Shown: one piece after another, positions 51,536-59,287 of the stretch
How the letters are laid out: each line of letters begins with the position of its first letter
How positions within the stretch are numbered: position 1 is the stretch's first letter
From: Haloplanus sp. CK5-1
Lineage (GTDB): Archaea > Halobacteriota > Halobacteria > Halobacteriales > Haloferacaceae
DNA length: 64,000 bases
Direction of reading: 5' to 3'
Assembly (NCBI RefSeq): GCF_037201915.1
Contig: NZ_CP147505.1
Span: forward strand, 1,798,001 to 1,862,000
Program-made: the position numbers and the translations under genes
Notes under the pieces: model-generated
Told to the model about the DNA's origin: nothing
Databases searched by the model: none
Seen by the model: only the letters and a program-made list of their open reading frames with translations

Positions 51536-51729
51536 GTAATCCGTCGTCCGGCCGCTCCCAAAAACGTTCCGAGACGCTCTCTCCGGATCGTGTGATTCGT
51601 TTCGCACGGCCTCGCCCCGGAGCCCATCGTTCGAAACGTTCGGGGCCAGCACCCCGTGCTTCGGCTGGGCACGCCTGTGCGTCGCCCTCCCACGCAACGT
51701 TTAATGGCACAGTAGCCCACGGTTCGAGT

Positions 51730-51912
51730 ATGGTTTCGAAGCGTTCCACCGCCACGCGTAGTGCCGCTCGGACGAGTTCCACCGTGGACTCCGGCATCTC
51801 CTTTACAGCGCTGGCGACAGTCAAACGCTTCGGACCCACCGACGTCACCGACCGCGCCGGCGGCAGGTCGAGGGCGTTACACCACCGGTCGGCCGATGGT
51901 CACGGCCGCTAG
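51730..51912 (+). CDS. Possible short protein, 60 residues
   Basis: A frame from ATG 51730 encodes 60 residues (VSKRSTATRSAARTSSTVDS, ALATVKRFGPTDVTDRAGGR). The only support is a TATA-like TTTAATGG about 30 bases upstream and the spacing of six bases to the next gene. I recognise no family, and the composition is rich in Arg, Ser and Thr as in spurious high-GC frames. If it is not a gene, this stretch is the upstream region of the DUF5794 gene. Confidence 0.3.
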   Translation: MVSKRSTATRSAARTSSTVDSGISFTALATVKRFGPTDVTDRAGGRSRALHHRSADGHGR

Positions 51913-51918
51913 CGTGGT

Positions 51919-52839
51919 ATGAGCGTCTCACAGCACCCGATCGCACTCCGCATAGAGCAGCGTGTCGGTGGCGCGACGAAGCTTCTCGCCACCGTGATGA
52001 CTCTCCCGCTGATCGACGGCATCTTTCCGGCCTTGATCCTGGCGGGCGCGCTCACCGTCCCCTTCGGCATCCTCGAGACGGGACTGCTCATCTTCGGTGG
52101 CTCGGCCACCGTCGCCGTCGTCCTCGCCGAGATGGACGGCTCACCCCGCGAGCGGATGCGTACCATCGCGCTGATCTCCCTGGTCTTGCTCCCGGCGGCG
52201 GCCATCGAGGCGGCGCTCGCCCCCACGGTCCAGAGCGTCCTCGATATGGCAGTCTTTAGCCGCTTCGCTGGCCTGGTCATCCTGACCGTCGCCGCCAAGA
52301 CGGCGAGCGCCCGCGTGGGCGAGTACCTCCCCCGACCGGCGGTCATCATCGGTCTGGGGCTCGTAGCCAGCCTGCAACCTGCCGGCGCGTCACTGTCGTT
52401 CGTCGCCGACCCAGGCCTCGTGGGCCGAGGGGTCGCCGCCGCCGCGACGGGCGTCGGTTTCGCCATGCTCGTCGCGGCGCTGGGGCCGGCCTTACAGGAG
52501 TCGGTCGACTTGGATCTCTTCCGGTTCGGGAGTGCCGTCGCCCTCGGGATGCTCGCGCTCTCCGTCCTCGGCCTCATGCCCACGGACGCCCCCGTCGCGC
52601 TCGGTGTCCTCTGTGTGACGGCGGTGTTCTCGTTCGACCCCAGCGGCGCGGTAGCCGACGAACGGCGTGAGGGTGCAGTATCCTCCGATCACGATACGGA
52701 GGCGGACCCAGGCGCTGCGGACGTTGCGGCGGCCGACGCCGAGACGAATGCAGACGCCGACGCCGATCCGGACGCCAACGACGAGGATCGAGCCTCGCCG
52801 TTCCCCATCGAAGAGGAGTCGCGCGCACCGTGGCTGTGA
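51919..52839 (+). CDS. DUF5794 membrane protein
   Basis: This 306-residue protein has seven or so hydrophobic helices between residues 20 and 240, including LLATVMTLPLIDGIFPALIL and VGRGVAAAATGVGFAMLVAA. A long acidic, low-complexity tail (ADVAAADAETNADADADPDA) follows and ends EESRAPWL. The arrangement matches the haloarchaeal DUF5794 family. Function unknown; a transport role is possible but unsupported. It stands between the guaB gene on the other strand and the acylphosphatase gene. Confidence 0.75.
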   Translation: MSVSQHPIALRIEQRVGGATKLLATVMTLPLIDGIFPALILAGALTVPFGILETGLLIFGGSATVAVVLAEMDGSPRERMRTIALISLVLLPAAAIEAALAPTVQSVLDMAVFSRFAGLVILTVAAKTASARVGEYLPRPAVIIGLGLVASLQPAGASLSFVADPGLVGRGVAAAATGVGFAMLVAALGPALQESVDLDLFRFGSAVALGMLALSVLGLMPTDAPVALGVLCVTAVFSFDPSGAVADERREGAVSSDHDTEADPGAADVAAADAETNADADADPDANDEDRASPFPIEEESRAPWL

Positions 52840-52926
52840 GGTGTCCTTTTCGACGCCATGTGGGGAGAGAGACACGTTCGCGGCAGTCACTCCGGGTTTT
52901 TATCGATGGGTCCCAAACCGTCGTGT

Positions 52927-53205
52927 ATGACTGATCGAGTCCGTGCTCACGTCTACGTCTCCGGCCGTGTCCAGGGTGTTTACTACCGGGCGAACACCCG
53001 TGACGCGGCGCGTGCCCGATCGATCGACGGCTGGGTTCGAAACCTCGACGACGGCCGGGTCGAAGCCGTCTTCGAGGGTCGACGGGCGGACGTCGAGTCG
53101 ATGGTGGAGTGGTGTCACACCGGGAGCCCCGCGGCCGACGTCCGCGACGTCGAGGTGGAGTACGAGTCCTCGGACGGCGAAACGGGCTTCGACATCCGGC
53201 GATGA
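52927..53205 (+). CDS. acyP: Acylphosphatase
   Basis: A 92-residue acylphosphatase with all main motifs. VYVSGRVQGVYYRANTRDAA holds the phosphate-binding loop G-R-V-Q-G-V with the catalytic Arg. ARSIDGWVRNLDDGRVEAVF holds the catalytic Asn, with the aromatic Y-Y-R variant. The enzyme hydrolyses carboxyl-phosphate bonds. A TATA-like GGTTTTTATC lies about 30 bases before the ATG at 52927, so the message is leaderless or nearly so. Bases 53206-53405 hold only the promoter of the next gene. Confidence 0.9.
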   Translation: MTDRVRAHVYVSGRVQGVYYRANTRDAARARSIDGWVRNLDDGRVEAVFEGRRADVESMVEWCHTGSPAADVRDVEVEYESSDGETGFDIRR

Positions 53206-53405
53206 AGCGACGGTCGCCGCGGAAGCGGTCCGTCCGATCTCTCCGCTCACACCCGTCTCGTCGCTCGCTTCCGGGAGATCCGACGCTTCGCGCGGCCCTC
53301 GGCGTGTTCGTCGGCGGCGTCGCCACCACGCCGAGTCACGCGGTGCGCGCACGACGGCGGGTATCGGGCGTACTTTTATTATGATTCGACGGCCCCTCCC
53401 ACTGT

Positions 53406-53693
53406 ATGAACGACTACTTGATCCTGCGCGAACTCGACGATCCGATCACTCGAGACGACTTGGACGCCGCGGCCGAGAAGTCGGGCGAGACGCTCGAAGC
53501 GCTCCGCTCGGAGGGCGTCGATATCCGCTGGGTCGACTCGGAGGTGATGACGAACGACGCCGGCGAGGTGACGGGGACGTTCTGTCACTACCAGGCCGAA
53601 AGCGAGGACGCAGTGCGCGAACACGCGGACCGTGCCGGCCTGCCGGCCACGCGGATCGACCGACAGGGCGAACCCCTCGCGGGCGAGGACTGA
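53406..53693 (+). CDS. DUF4242-like small protein
   Basis: A 95-residue protein. NDYLILRELDDPITRDDLDA leads into AAEKSGETLEALRSEGVDIR, then WVDSEVMTNDAGEVTGTFCH and YQAESEDAVREHADRAGLPA. This ferredoxin-like pattern is that of DUF4242, sometimes annotated as nickel-binding. No clear metal ligands beyond one His and one Cys are present. CTTTTATTATG about 30 bases upstream is the likely TATA box. Function unknown. The gene stands alone, 107 bases before lysW. Confidence 0.7.
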   Translation: MNDYLILRELDDPITRDDLDAAAEKSGETLEALRSEGVDIRWVDSEVMTNDAGEVTGTFCHYQAESEDAVREHADRAGLPATRIDRQGEPLAGED

Positions 53694-53799
53694 ACGCGTT
53701 CCAGTTGCCGGTCCGACGCGGGCCGCCACAGCGACGGGGCCGTTCTCCGGTGCGAAAGGCATCCTTCAAGTCCCCCCACGACCAATCGACGACCGAATC

Positions 53800-53964
53800 A
53801 TGCCCGAGTGCGTCGAATGCGGGGCGGACGTAACCCTGCACGAGGATCTGGAAGTCGGAGAAATCGTCGACTGTGGCACCTGCGGTGCCGAACTCGAGGT
53901 CGTCGACCTCGAGCCCGTAGAACTGGACTCCGCCCCGGAACTCGAAGAGGACTGGGGCGAGTAA
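53800..53964 (+). CDS. lysW: LysW amino-group carrier protein
   Basis: A 54-residue acidic protein with two zinc knuckles (ECVECGADV and DCGTCGAELEV) and the C-terminal EDWGE. The final Glu carries the substrate in LysW-dependent lysine or arginine synthesis, in which the alpha-amino group is protected by linkage to LysW. All these features are complete. None of the partner genes (lysX/argX, lysZ, lysY) is next to it, so this copy is separate from the pathway genes. Confidence 0.85.
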   Translation: MPECVECGADVTLHEDLEVGEIVDCGTCGAELEVVDLEPVELDSAPELEEDWGE

Positions 53965-54208
53965 CGCCCGCCGTTACTCCTCGTTCCCGCCACACGCGGA
54001 GCTTCGGCCTCACTGGTCGATTTCGATAAAAACAACCCGCAGACGATCGGGGAACCGAACGTACCCCTACCCACAGCCCCCGAGCGCCTGCGTCTCGTTT
54101 CCTATCGGGGCACCGAACTGGTATATATTTTGTGTCAGACGTTGGACTGACGGCCGCGGTCCGATGCGGTGGTAAAGAGTTTTGCCGGGGTCCGGCGTAC
54201 TCAGCCCC

Positions 54209-54535
54209 ATGACCGAGTACACCGTCGAGTTCGTGGGCACCGGGGAGACGATCCAGGTGTCGGACAAACGGACCATCCTGCAGGCGTGTCTCGACGCCGG
54301 CATCGCACAGGAGTACTCCTGTCGAGTCGGGATGTGTCTGGCCTGCTCCGCCGAAATCGTCGAAGGATCGGTGACGCAACCGGCGGCACGTGCGTTGACG
54401 GACGACGAGGCCGAGTCGTACGCTCTGACCTGCATGGCTCGACCGGAGAGCGACCTCGTCCTCGACCGTGGGAAATACCCACCGAGCATCGAGGACGCCG
54501 CGGCCGGCGACGCGGCCGCCGCGGACGACGACTGA
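54209..54535 (+). CDS. 2Fe-2S ferredoxin, plant type
   Basis: A 108-residue ferredoxin starting at ATG 54209. The cluster cysteines are in QEYSCRVGMCLACSAEIVEG (C-x4-C-x2-C) and TCMARPESDLVL. It ends with an acidic tail rich in Ala and Asp. It would transfer electrons to redox enzymes in the cytoplasm. TATATATTTT near 54125 is a possible upstream TATA box but lies 80 bases before the start, so a leader would be needed. It is alone between lysW and a ferritin-like gene. Confidence 0.85.
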   Translation: MTEYTVEFVGTGETIQVSDKRTILQACLDAGIAQEYSCRVGMCLACSAEIVEGSVTQPAARALTDDEAESYALTCMARPESDLVLDRGKYPPSIEDAAAGDAAAADDD

Positions 54536-54656
54536 GGCCGATCGGTGTACCCGTTCGCCGGTGGGTCGCCGGCCAGTCTGGGCGAACACCGGTACTGACA
54601 CACGACGAACCGTGTGAACCGCCGCGCTCAACCCCACTCGGGTTCAACCGACGCAC

Positions 54657-55256
54657 ATGGACGCCGACGAACTCCGCGAGACGGTCGTGGCCGACCACGC
54701 CGACGATCTGGATCTGCTCGGTTCGTCCGACTTGCTCATCGCGCTCTCGGGCGGTGACCCCCGTCCGAACGCGCTGTTGCGGGCGGCGGCGAACAGCGAG
54801 TACGCCGCCCGAGAGACGTTCCGGGCGTGGGCCGACGACGCGACCGACACGACCCTCGCCCGCACCTACGACGCCGTCGCCACACAGGAGGACGACCACT
54901 ACCGCCGGGTGCGGACGGCGATAGACGGCGACACCGATCCCGATCCACCCGAGGGAGCCGGGCCGATGCACGCCTACCTCCGCTCCCGAAACGAGCCGAT
55001 CCACCGCGTCGCCGGGGGGATGATCGGGCGGACGCTCGTCTCCCTCCGGACCCACGACCGGCTGATCGACTTCTTCGCCGACGATCCGGAGCGGGCGGCG
55101 CTCTTTGACGACCTGCGCGAGGAGACGGCCGACTGCCTCGACGACGGTCTAGCGATCCTCGACGCCCGTGCGACCGCCGACGACTGGGACGACGCCGCGG
55201 CCGTCGCGGGGTACACCGTCCGACTCGCCGCCGACGACCTCCGGGACGCGCTCTAG
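54657..55256 (+). CDS. Helical, ferritin-like haloarchaeal protein
   Basis: A 199-residue, nearly all-helical acidic protein. ADELRETVVADHADDLDLLG is followed by SEYAARETFRAWADDATDTT and ATQEDDHYRRVRTAI. Several Glu/His positions (E-x-x-A-R-E-T-F, Q-E-D-D-H-Y) are spaced as in ferritin-like or rubrerythrin-like four-helix bundles that bind two metal ions. Similar haloarchaeal proteins are annotated as rubrerythrin-like. No C-terminal rubredoxin domain is present. The call is on pattern only. It converges on the DUF7344 gene. Confidence 0.55.
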   Translation: MDADELRETVVADHADDLDLLGSSDLLIALSGGDPRPNALLRAAANSEYAARETFRAWADDATDTTLARTYDAVATQEDDHYRRVRTAIDGDTDPDPPEGAGPMHAYLRSRNEPIHRVAGGMIGRTLVSLRTHDRLIDFFADDPERAALFDDLREETADCLDDGLAILDARATADDWDDAAAVAGYTVRLAADDLRDAL

Positions 55257-55281
55257 CACCGTCGTCTCGCCCGGTCCCCAC

Positions 55282-55905
55282 TCAGGCCCGGGAGTCGCGG
55301 GTCCGCTCCGGCGGCCCAGTGGACTCTCCGGGCCCACCGGACGCCCCCAGTCCATCCGTCGACAGGAACGCGTGGGCGACGGCAGACAGCGAAAACAGGG
55401 CAGTGACGACGGTGAGCCATACCGCCGGCGGGAGCGCCGGGAACGGCGGGACACCGAACCAGACACCGAGAGTGGCGACGAGTGCTACGCTCGAGAGCGC
55501 GAGGTGGTAGCGCCACCACGGGACCGCTTCGTCGTCGTCGTCGAGGCCGAACCGCGCGTCGACCTCGTCGGCGGCGTCGGTCGGCACGACGCGTCCGGTG
55601 TCGGGATCGAACTCGGCCAGCCCCGTCCGATCGAGTTTCGGGAGGTGGGACTGTTGGAGCGCGGTGTAGACCCGCTTGCGCTCGGTTGCGGTCACCTCGT
55701 CGACGGGGTGGTCGTTCTCCCAGGCCGCAACCTGGTCGGCGAGCGACCCGATGGTGGTCTCGTCGTCACGGTCCAGTGCGTGGAGCGCATACCGCCGCCG
55801 CCGGTTGGACAGGACGTCGAACAGTTCCTGTGTGGTCGGGCCGTCCGTTCGCTCTACGGACGCCGCGGACTCCGCCGAGGTGCTTTTTCCCGTCCCGTTG
55901 CTCAT
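55282..55905 (-). CDS. DUF7344 winged-helix membrane protein
   Basis: A 207-residue protein. TQELFDVLSNRRRRYALHAL is followed by ETTIGSLADQVAAWEND and ERKRVYTALQQSHLPKLDRT, a winged-helix pattern known in haloarchaea as DUF7344. Two membrane helices (YHLALSSVALVATLGVWFGV, PAVWLTVVTALFSLSAVAHA) lie near the C-terminus. It is probably a membrane-tethered DNA-binding regulator with an unknown signal. The gene is divergent from the DUF555 gene across about 107 bases. Confidence 0.72.
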   Translation of the reverse strand: MSNGTGKSTSAESAASVERTDGPTTQELFDVLSNRRRRYALHALDRDDETTIGSLADQVAAWENDHPVDEVTATERKRVYTALQQSHLPKLDRTGLAEFDPDTGRVVPTDAADEVDARFGLDDDDEAVPWWRYHLALSSVALVATLGVWFGVPPFPALPPAVWLTVVTALFSLSAVAHAFLSTDGLGASGGPGESTGPPERTRDSRA

Positions 55906-56012
55906 CCGCAGTCAGTACGGTCGTCTCCGAGTAGGATATTAAACTTCGTGGCCCCGTTTCCACTCCGCCGGCGAACCACAAGACACGAGGCCTTCGACGG
56001 TCTCGACTACGT

Positions 56013-56369
56013 ATGGGCAACTATCTCGTCGCCATGGAGGCGGCCTGGCTGGTTCGTGACGTGGACGACGTGGACGACGCCATCGGCGTCGCGGTCAGCG
56101 AGGCGGGCAAGCGCCTCAACGACCAGGACAAGGAGTACGTCGAGGTCGAAGTGGGAGTCACCCCCTGTCCGGCCTGTGGCGAGCCGTTCGATTCGGCGTT
56201 CATCGCGGCCGATACCGCACTGGTGGGCCTCCTCCTCGAAATCGAGGTGTTCAACGCCGACGGCGAGAACCACGCCACCCGCATCGCCAAAAGCGAGGTC
56301 GGCGGCGCGCTCCGGGACGTGCCGCTGTCGGTGATCGAGGTGCTCGAAACCGACGACGAGGAGGACTGA
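56013..56369 (+). CDS. DUF555 (UPF0212) protein
   Basis: A 118-residue protein matching UPF0212: GNYLVAMEAAWLVRDVDDVD, GVAVSEAGKRLNDQDKEYVE, VGVTPCPACGEPFDSAFIAA and ALVGLLLEIEVFNADGENHA. The CPAC pair could bind zinc with one more ligand. The family is widespread in archaea and its function is unknown. It converges on a small ribbon-helix-helix gene, with nine bases between the stops. Confidence 0.85.
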   Translation: MGNYLVAMEAAWLVRDVDDVDDAIGVAVSEAGKRLNDQDKEYVEVEVGVTPCPACGEPFDSAFIAADTALVGLLLEIEVFNADGENHATRIAKSEVGGALRDVPLSVIEVLETDDEED

Positions 56370-56378
56370 CCCCGACCG

Positions 56379-56543
56379 CTACTCGTCGCGCGATTTCAGC
56401 CACTCGTCGAGCAGGTCGCGGATCGCAGCCGCCCGGTTCTCCCGGTGGTCCCTGAAGGCGATGTCGTCGACCTCCTCCAGCGTCTCCGCGTCCAGTTCCA
56501 CCGTAACCGTCTCCATGTCCGCCAGTCCGTCTCCCTCGTCCAT
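56379..56543 (-). CDS. Ribbon-helix-helix (CopG-type) regulator
   Basis: A 54-residue protein. METVTVELDAETLEEVDDIA forms the DNA-binding strand and first helix, and FRDHRENRAAAIRDLLDEWL the second helix. The start at ATG 56543 (MDEGDGLAD) gives the usual short acidic lead, while the longer frame to 56600 is not needed. Such small proteins dimerise on DNA. No toxin gene lies beside it, so it is probably a regulator rather than an antitoxin. Confidence 0.75.
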   Translation of the reverse strand: MDEGDGLADMETVTVELDAETLEEVDDIAFRDHRENRAAAIRDLLDEWLKSRDE

Positions 56544-56616
56544 GGAGTAACACCCACGCGGGAGGCGTACAAATAGCTCCGTCAGACGACCGTCCGGCAC
56601 GCGTGTGACTCCGAGG

Positions 56617-57120
56617 TCACGGGTGGTAATCGGACTTCGGCCCGCGGGACCCTGCGGCGGCGTCGAGGGCGTCGATCGTCGACGGCGTCCGGTTGCGGAC
56701 GATGACGACGTCGTAGGTGTCGTCGGCCGCCACCGTGTCGCCGACGCTGCTCAGCGACGAGACGACGTGGCCGGCGTTCTCGCTCCCGACGAACACCATC
56801 GACGCGTCTGCCTCCTTGGCCATCCTGCGGATGCGACTGGCGATGGTCCCCGAGGTTGCGTGACGGCCGACGACCGCGTACCGGAACTCGGCGTTCGGCG
56901 CGTGGGCGGCGACCGACTCGTGGAGCGTCCCGACCGCCGCGTCGAGGTCGAACGGCGCGTCCCGGTCGATCCATCCGCGTTCGCGGGCGTACGACGCGTT
57001 GCCCTCGGGGATCACGCTGATTGCGATCACGCGTTCGTCCAGAACTCTCCCGAACTCGACCGCTCGAACGAGTGCGGTTTTGGCCAGTTCCGACCCGTCG
57101 AACGGAACGACGAAAGCCAT
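56617..57120 (-). CDS. Universal stress protein family
   Basis: A 167-residue UspA-type protein with FVVPFDGSELAKTALVRAVE at the start and VIAISVIPEGNASYARERGW. Toward the end come ASMVFVGSENAGHVVSSLSS and VGDTVAADDTYDVVIVRNRT. The ATP-binding motif G-x2-G-x9-G-S is not clearly kept (GSENAGHVVSSLSSVGDTV), so it may be of the non-ATP class. The gene stands alone on the minus strand, 44 bases after the end of the DUF2391 gene, and may be co-transcribed with it. Confidence 0.8.
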   Translation of the reverse strand: MAFVVPFDGSELAKTALVRAVEFGRVLDERVIAISVIPEGNASYARERGWIDRDAPFDLDAAVGTLHESVAAHAPNAEFRYAVVGRHATSGTIASRIRRMAKEADASMVFVGSENAGHVVSSLSSVGDTVAADDTYDVVIVRNRTPSTIDALDAAAGSRGPKSDYHP

Positions 57121-57164
57121 ACGTCCGCCTTCGATGCGCGTCGACCTAACTCCGGCGACCGTTC

Positions 57165-57722
57165 TCAGCTTCCGGGGAGGATGTCGCCGAGAGCGGCCCC
57201 GATGCTCATCGGGAGGAAGGCGACGACCACGTCACCGACCGCCAGCATCGGCGTCGTCCAGTCGACCCGTCCCCAGGCAGTGAGCATCACGACGGCCGCG
57301 ATGGCCGAGACGCCGAAGACACCGATCAACCGCCGCGGGACGACGCCGAACACCGGGTTGGCGACGCGGACCTCCTGAATGTCGGCCACGTAGATGATGC
57401 CGACGACGAGGCTGACCGCGAACCCGAACGTCCCGAGGAGGAACGGCGGCCGCGAGGCCAGGAACGTTCCGACCTCCTGTGTCCCGCCCTCGACGGCCAT
57501 CGGGATGCCGAACAGGATGCTTCCGAGGACCGCTTCCGAGAGGTCCGCCCGGTCGAACCCGTGGATCACGCGGCCGAACGCGCCCGCGTTTCCGGACGCC
57601 TCCATCGCGGTTCGCATCGTCTCGCGAACCTGTTCGCGGGCCGCCTCGCCTTCGACCAACGCCTCCAGTTCGTCGAGTTCGTCGAACAGGTCTCCCATGT
57701 CGCTCCGTCCGGCGTCGCTCAT
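57165..57722 (-). CDS. DUF2391 membrane protein
   Basis: A 185-residue protein with an acidic start (SDAGRSDMGDLFDELDELEA), a helical region and five or so membrane helices (LSEAVLGSILFGIPMAVEGG, PPFLLGTFGFAVSLVVGIIY, LIGVFGVSAIAAVVMLTAWG). The sequence VRVANPVFGVVPRRLIGVFG is a typical segment of DUF2391 proteins. Function unknown. It is divergent from the VOC-family gene, with about 80 bases between. Confidence 0.75.
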   Translation of the reverse strand: MSDAGRSDMGDLFDELDELEALVEGEAAREQVRETMRTAMEASGNAGAFGRVIHGFDRADLSEAVLGSILFGIPMAVEGGTQEVGTFLASRPPFLLGTFGFAVSLVVGIIYVADIQEVRVANPVFGVVPRRLIGVFGVSAIAAVVMLTAWGRVDWTTPMLAVGDVVVAFLPMSIGAALGDILPGS

Positions 57723-57801
57723 GCGCGCACGTCTCCCACGGGAGACATAAAGTGACCGACGGATCGAAGCGGTTTTGTCGACGGCCTCGTCCCGAACGGA
57801 C

Positions 57802-58221
57802 GTGCCCCGACTCTCGGCCCACCACGTCGGCGTGACTGTGACCGACCTCGACCGAGCGGTCGCCTTCTACCGGGACGTCCTCGGCCTCGACGAACGCGAC
57901 CGCTTCTCCGTCTCGGGTCCAGCGTTTTCAGACGCCGTCGACATCGACGGCGCGACCGGGCGGTTCGTCCACCTCGACGGCGACGGCGTCCGGATCGAAC
58001 TCGTCGAGTACGACCCCGAGGGCCCCGACGCGACCGGCGGCGCGATCAACCGGCCCGGCGCGACACACGTCGCCTTCGCCGTCGACGACCTCGACGCCGT
58101 CCACGCCGACATCGATCCCGACGTCGAGACGCTGAGCGCTCCCCGGACGACCGAAAGCGGGACGCGGATCCTCTTCGTTCGCGACCCGGAGGGTAACCTC
58201 GTCGAACTACTCGAGACGTGA
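57802..58221 (+). CDS. VOC-family protein (glyoxalase/dioxygenase fold)
   Basis: A protein of about 139 residues. The first half is SAHHVGVTVTDLDRAVAFYR and DVLGL; a middle segment is IELVEYDPEGPD. The second half is HVAFAVDDLDAVHADIDPDV and ILFVRDPEGNLVELLE. Metal ligands His (HHVG), Glu (RIELVEY), His (THVAF) and Glu (LVELLE) are all in place, as in VOC enzymes. The GTG at 57802 is one possible start; a TTG at 57775 would also be leaderless with ACATAAA at 57745. Its stop overlaps a GTG in the next frame. Confidence 0.8.
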   Translation: MPRLSAHHVGVTVTDLDRAVAFYRDVLGLDERDRFSVSGPAFSDAVDIDGATGRFVHLDGDGVRIELVEYDPEGPDATGGAINRPGATHVAFAVDDLDAVHADIDPDVETLSAPRTTESGTRILFVRDPEGNLVELLET

Positions 58222-58396
58222 CTCGCCGGTATGCAGCCACAAGACGTATGTCTCGGACGGGCCTAGGATCCGGGCCGAGGACGGCCTCTGCGATCATGCA
58301 CGACACCACCAGCAGTCCACCGCCGTGGACGACTCCACGCGGGGTCGTCCCCGTCCAGCGACGGTCGATCCACGTCACGCGACCGGAGGCGGGACA

Positions 58397-58681
58397 GTGA
58401 GCGACCCCGATCCAGGGTCGTCGCCGGACGACGGCGGGGACGACGTCTCGGTGGTGCGGTTCGACGAGGAGAATCGGCGGCCGAGTGTCGTCGTCGCCGA
58501 GGTGCTGGAGACGATGCTCGACGACCTGAATCGGACGTTGTTCGACTACGTCGATCCGGACGCCATGGACGAACTCGTCGGGGGTCCGCGGCCCGCGACG
58601 TCAGTCACCGTCTCGTTCGAGGTCGACGGAACGGCCGTCACCGTCCACGGCGACGGCCGCGTGGTCGTCCGGTGGGCGTGA
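58397..58681 (+). CDS. HalOD1-type output domain protein
   Basis: This 94-residue protein (from GTG 58397) has PGSSPDDGGDDVSVVRFDEE, then SVVVAEVLETMLDDLNRTLF, DYVDPDAMDELVG and SVTVSFEVDGTAVTVHGDGR. The pattern (a helix, an L-x-D-Y-V-D-x-D-A-L/M-D segment, then two strands) is that of the haloarchaeal HalOD1 output domain, here standing alone. The role is regulatory by analogy. An ATG at 58325 would add a non-conserved extension. It converges on the SnoaL-like gene with seven bases between the stops. Confidence 0.72.
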   Translation: MSDPDPGSSPDDGGDDVSVVRFDEENRRPSVVVAEVLETMLDDLNRTLFDYVDPDAMDELVGGPRPATSVTVSFEVDGTAVTVHGDGRVVVRWA

Positions 58682-58688
58682 GCGTGAC

Positions 58689-59036
58689 TCACTCCTTGGG
58701 GACCACCTTCCCGGCGAAGGTCTGTCGGTGGATCGTCCCCTCTCGGATCACGAACGTGTCGGTACAGAACTCGTAGTCGTTGTCCGGCGTCTCACCGTTC
58801 CAGACGATGTACGCGTACTCTCCCTCGATCGTCTTCCGCTCGAGTGTTATGTCCGTCCCGGCCTGCGAGAACTCCTCGTATAGACCGGCGAACAGTTCCT
58901 CGATCTCGTCGAGCCCTCGGAACACGCCCATGTTCGTGATGACGACGGAGTCGTCGGTGTAGTCCGCGAGCGTCTCGTCGAGGTCTTGGTCGGTGAACGC
59001 GTCGAGGTGGTGGTCAAGGACGTCTTCGGTCGTCAT
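58689..59036 (-). CDS. SnoaL/NTF2-like protein
   Basis: A 115-residue protein. EDVLDHHLDAFTDQDLDETL is followed by ADYTDDSVVITNMGVFRGLD, EIEELFAGLYEEFSQAG and YAYIVWNGETPDNDYEFCTD. The curved-sheet NTF2-like fold of SnoaL-type proteins (helix, D-Y-x-D-D, G-x-x-x-I) is clear. Such proteins include isomerases and ligand-binding proteins, and no active site can be named. ATG 59036 is used because upstream sequence of the longer frame is not conserved-looking. A tiny membrane-protein gene lies upstream. Confidence 0.75.
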   Translation of the reverse strand: MTTEDVLDHHLDAFTDQDLDETLADYTDDSVVITNMGVFRGLDEIEELFAGLYEEFSQAGTDITLERKTIEGEYAYIVWNGETPDNDYEFCTDTFVIREGTIHRQTFAGKVVPKE

Positions 59037-59085
59037 TGGTCCACGGACAGTTTCGTCTACATTGACATGAACGTTTCCCGAACGT

Positions 59086-59187
59086 TCAGAAGTACAGGAT
59101 GGCCAACCCGAGGACTGCACCGAGGAGGATGATGGCCATCAGGTAGTTGAACAGTCCTTCGGGCGTCGTGGTCGATGGGAGATTCAT
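59086..59187 (-). CDS. Tiny membrane protein, 33 residues
   Basis: The minus-strand ATG at 59187 opens a 33-residue frame ending at TGA (complement of 59086-59088). A polar start (NLPSTTTPEGLF) is followed by one membrane helix (NYLMAIILLGAVLGLAILYF). The composition is that of a real small membrane protein and not of a chance frame. It lies 49 bases upstream of the SnoaL-like start on the same strand, so the two may share a transcript. Function unknown. Confidence 0.5.
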   Translation of the reverse strand: MNLPSTTTPEGLFNYLMAIILLGAVLGLAILYF

Positions 59188-59287
59188 ACTCCGCCGTACA
59201 CCACCATCATTCAAGATAGTACCGGATGGTGGAGTCGCTCCGATCGGCCGACAGAGCTAACTGACCGCCTCTCCCCTGCATGACCGA

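Noticed and set aside
49325-51595. 756-codon open frame on the plus strand
   Set aside because: Antisense to the HalX and guaB genes, which are certain.
53202-53384. 60-codon frame overlapping the acylphosphatase stop by ATGA
   Set aside because: Arg/Ser-rich composition, no recognisable motif; the region fits better as the promoter of the next gene.
58218-58400. 60-codon frame joined by GTGA overlaps to both the VOC and HalOD1 genes
   Set aside because: The overlaps are striking, but the composition (Arg, Pro, Thr, Ser) is that of an out-of-frame GC-rich stretch and no motif is present.
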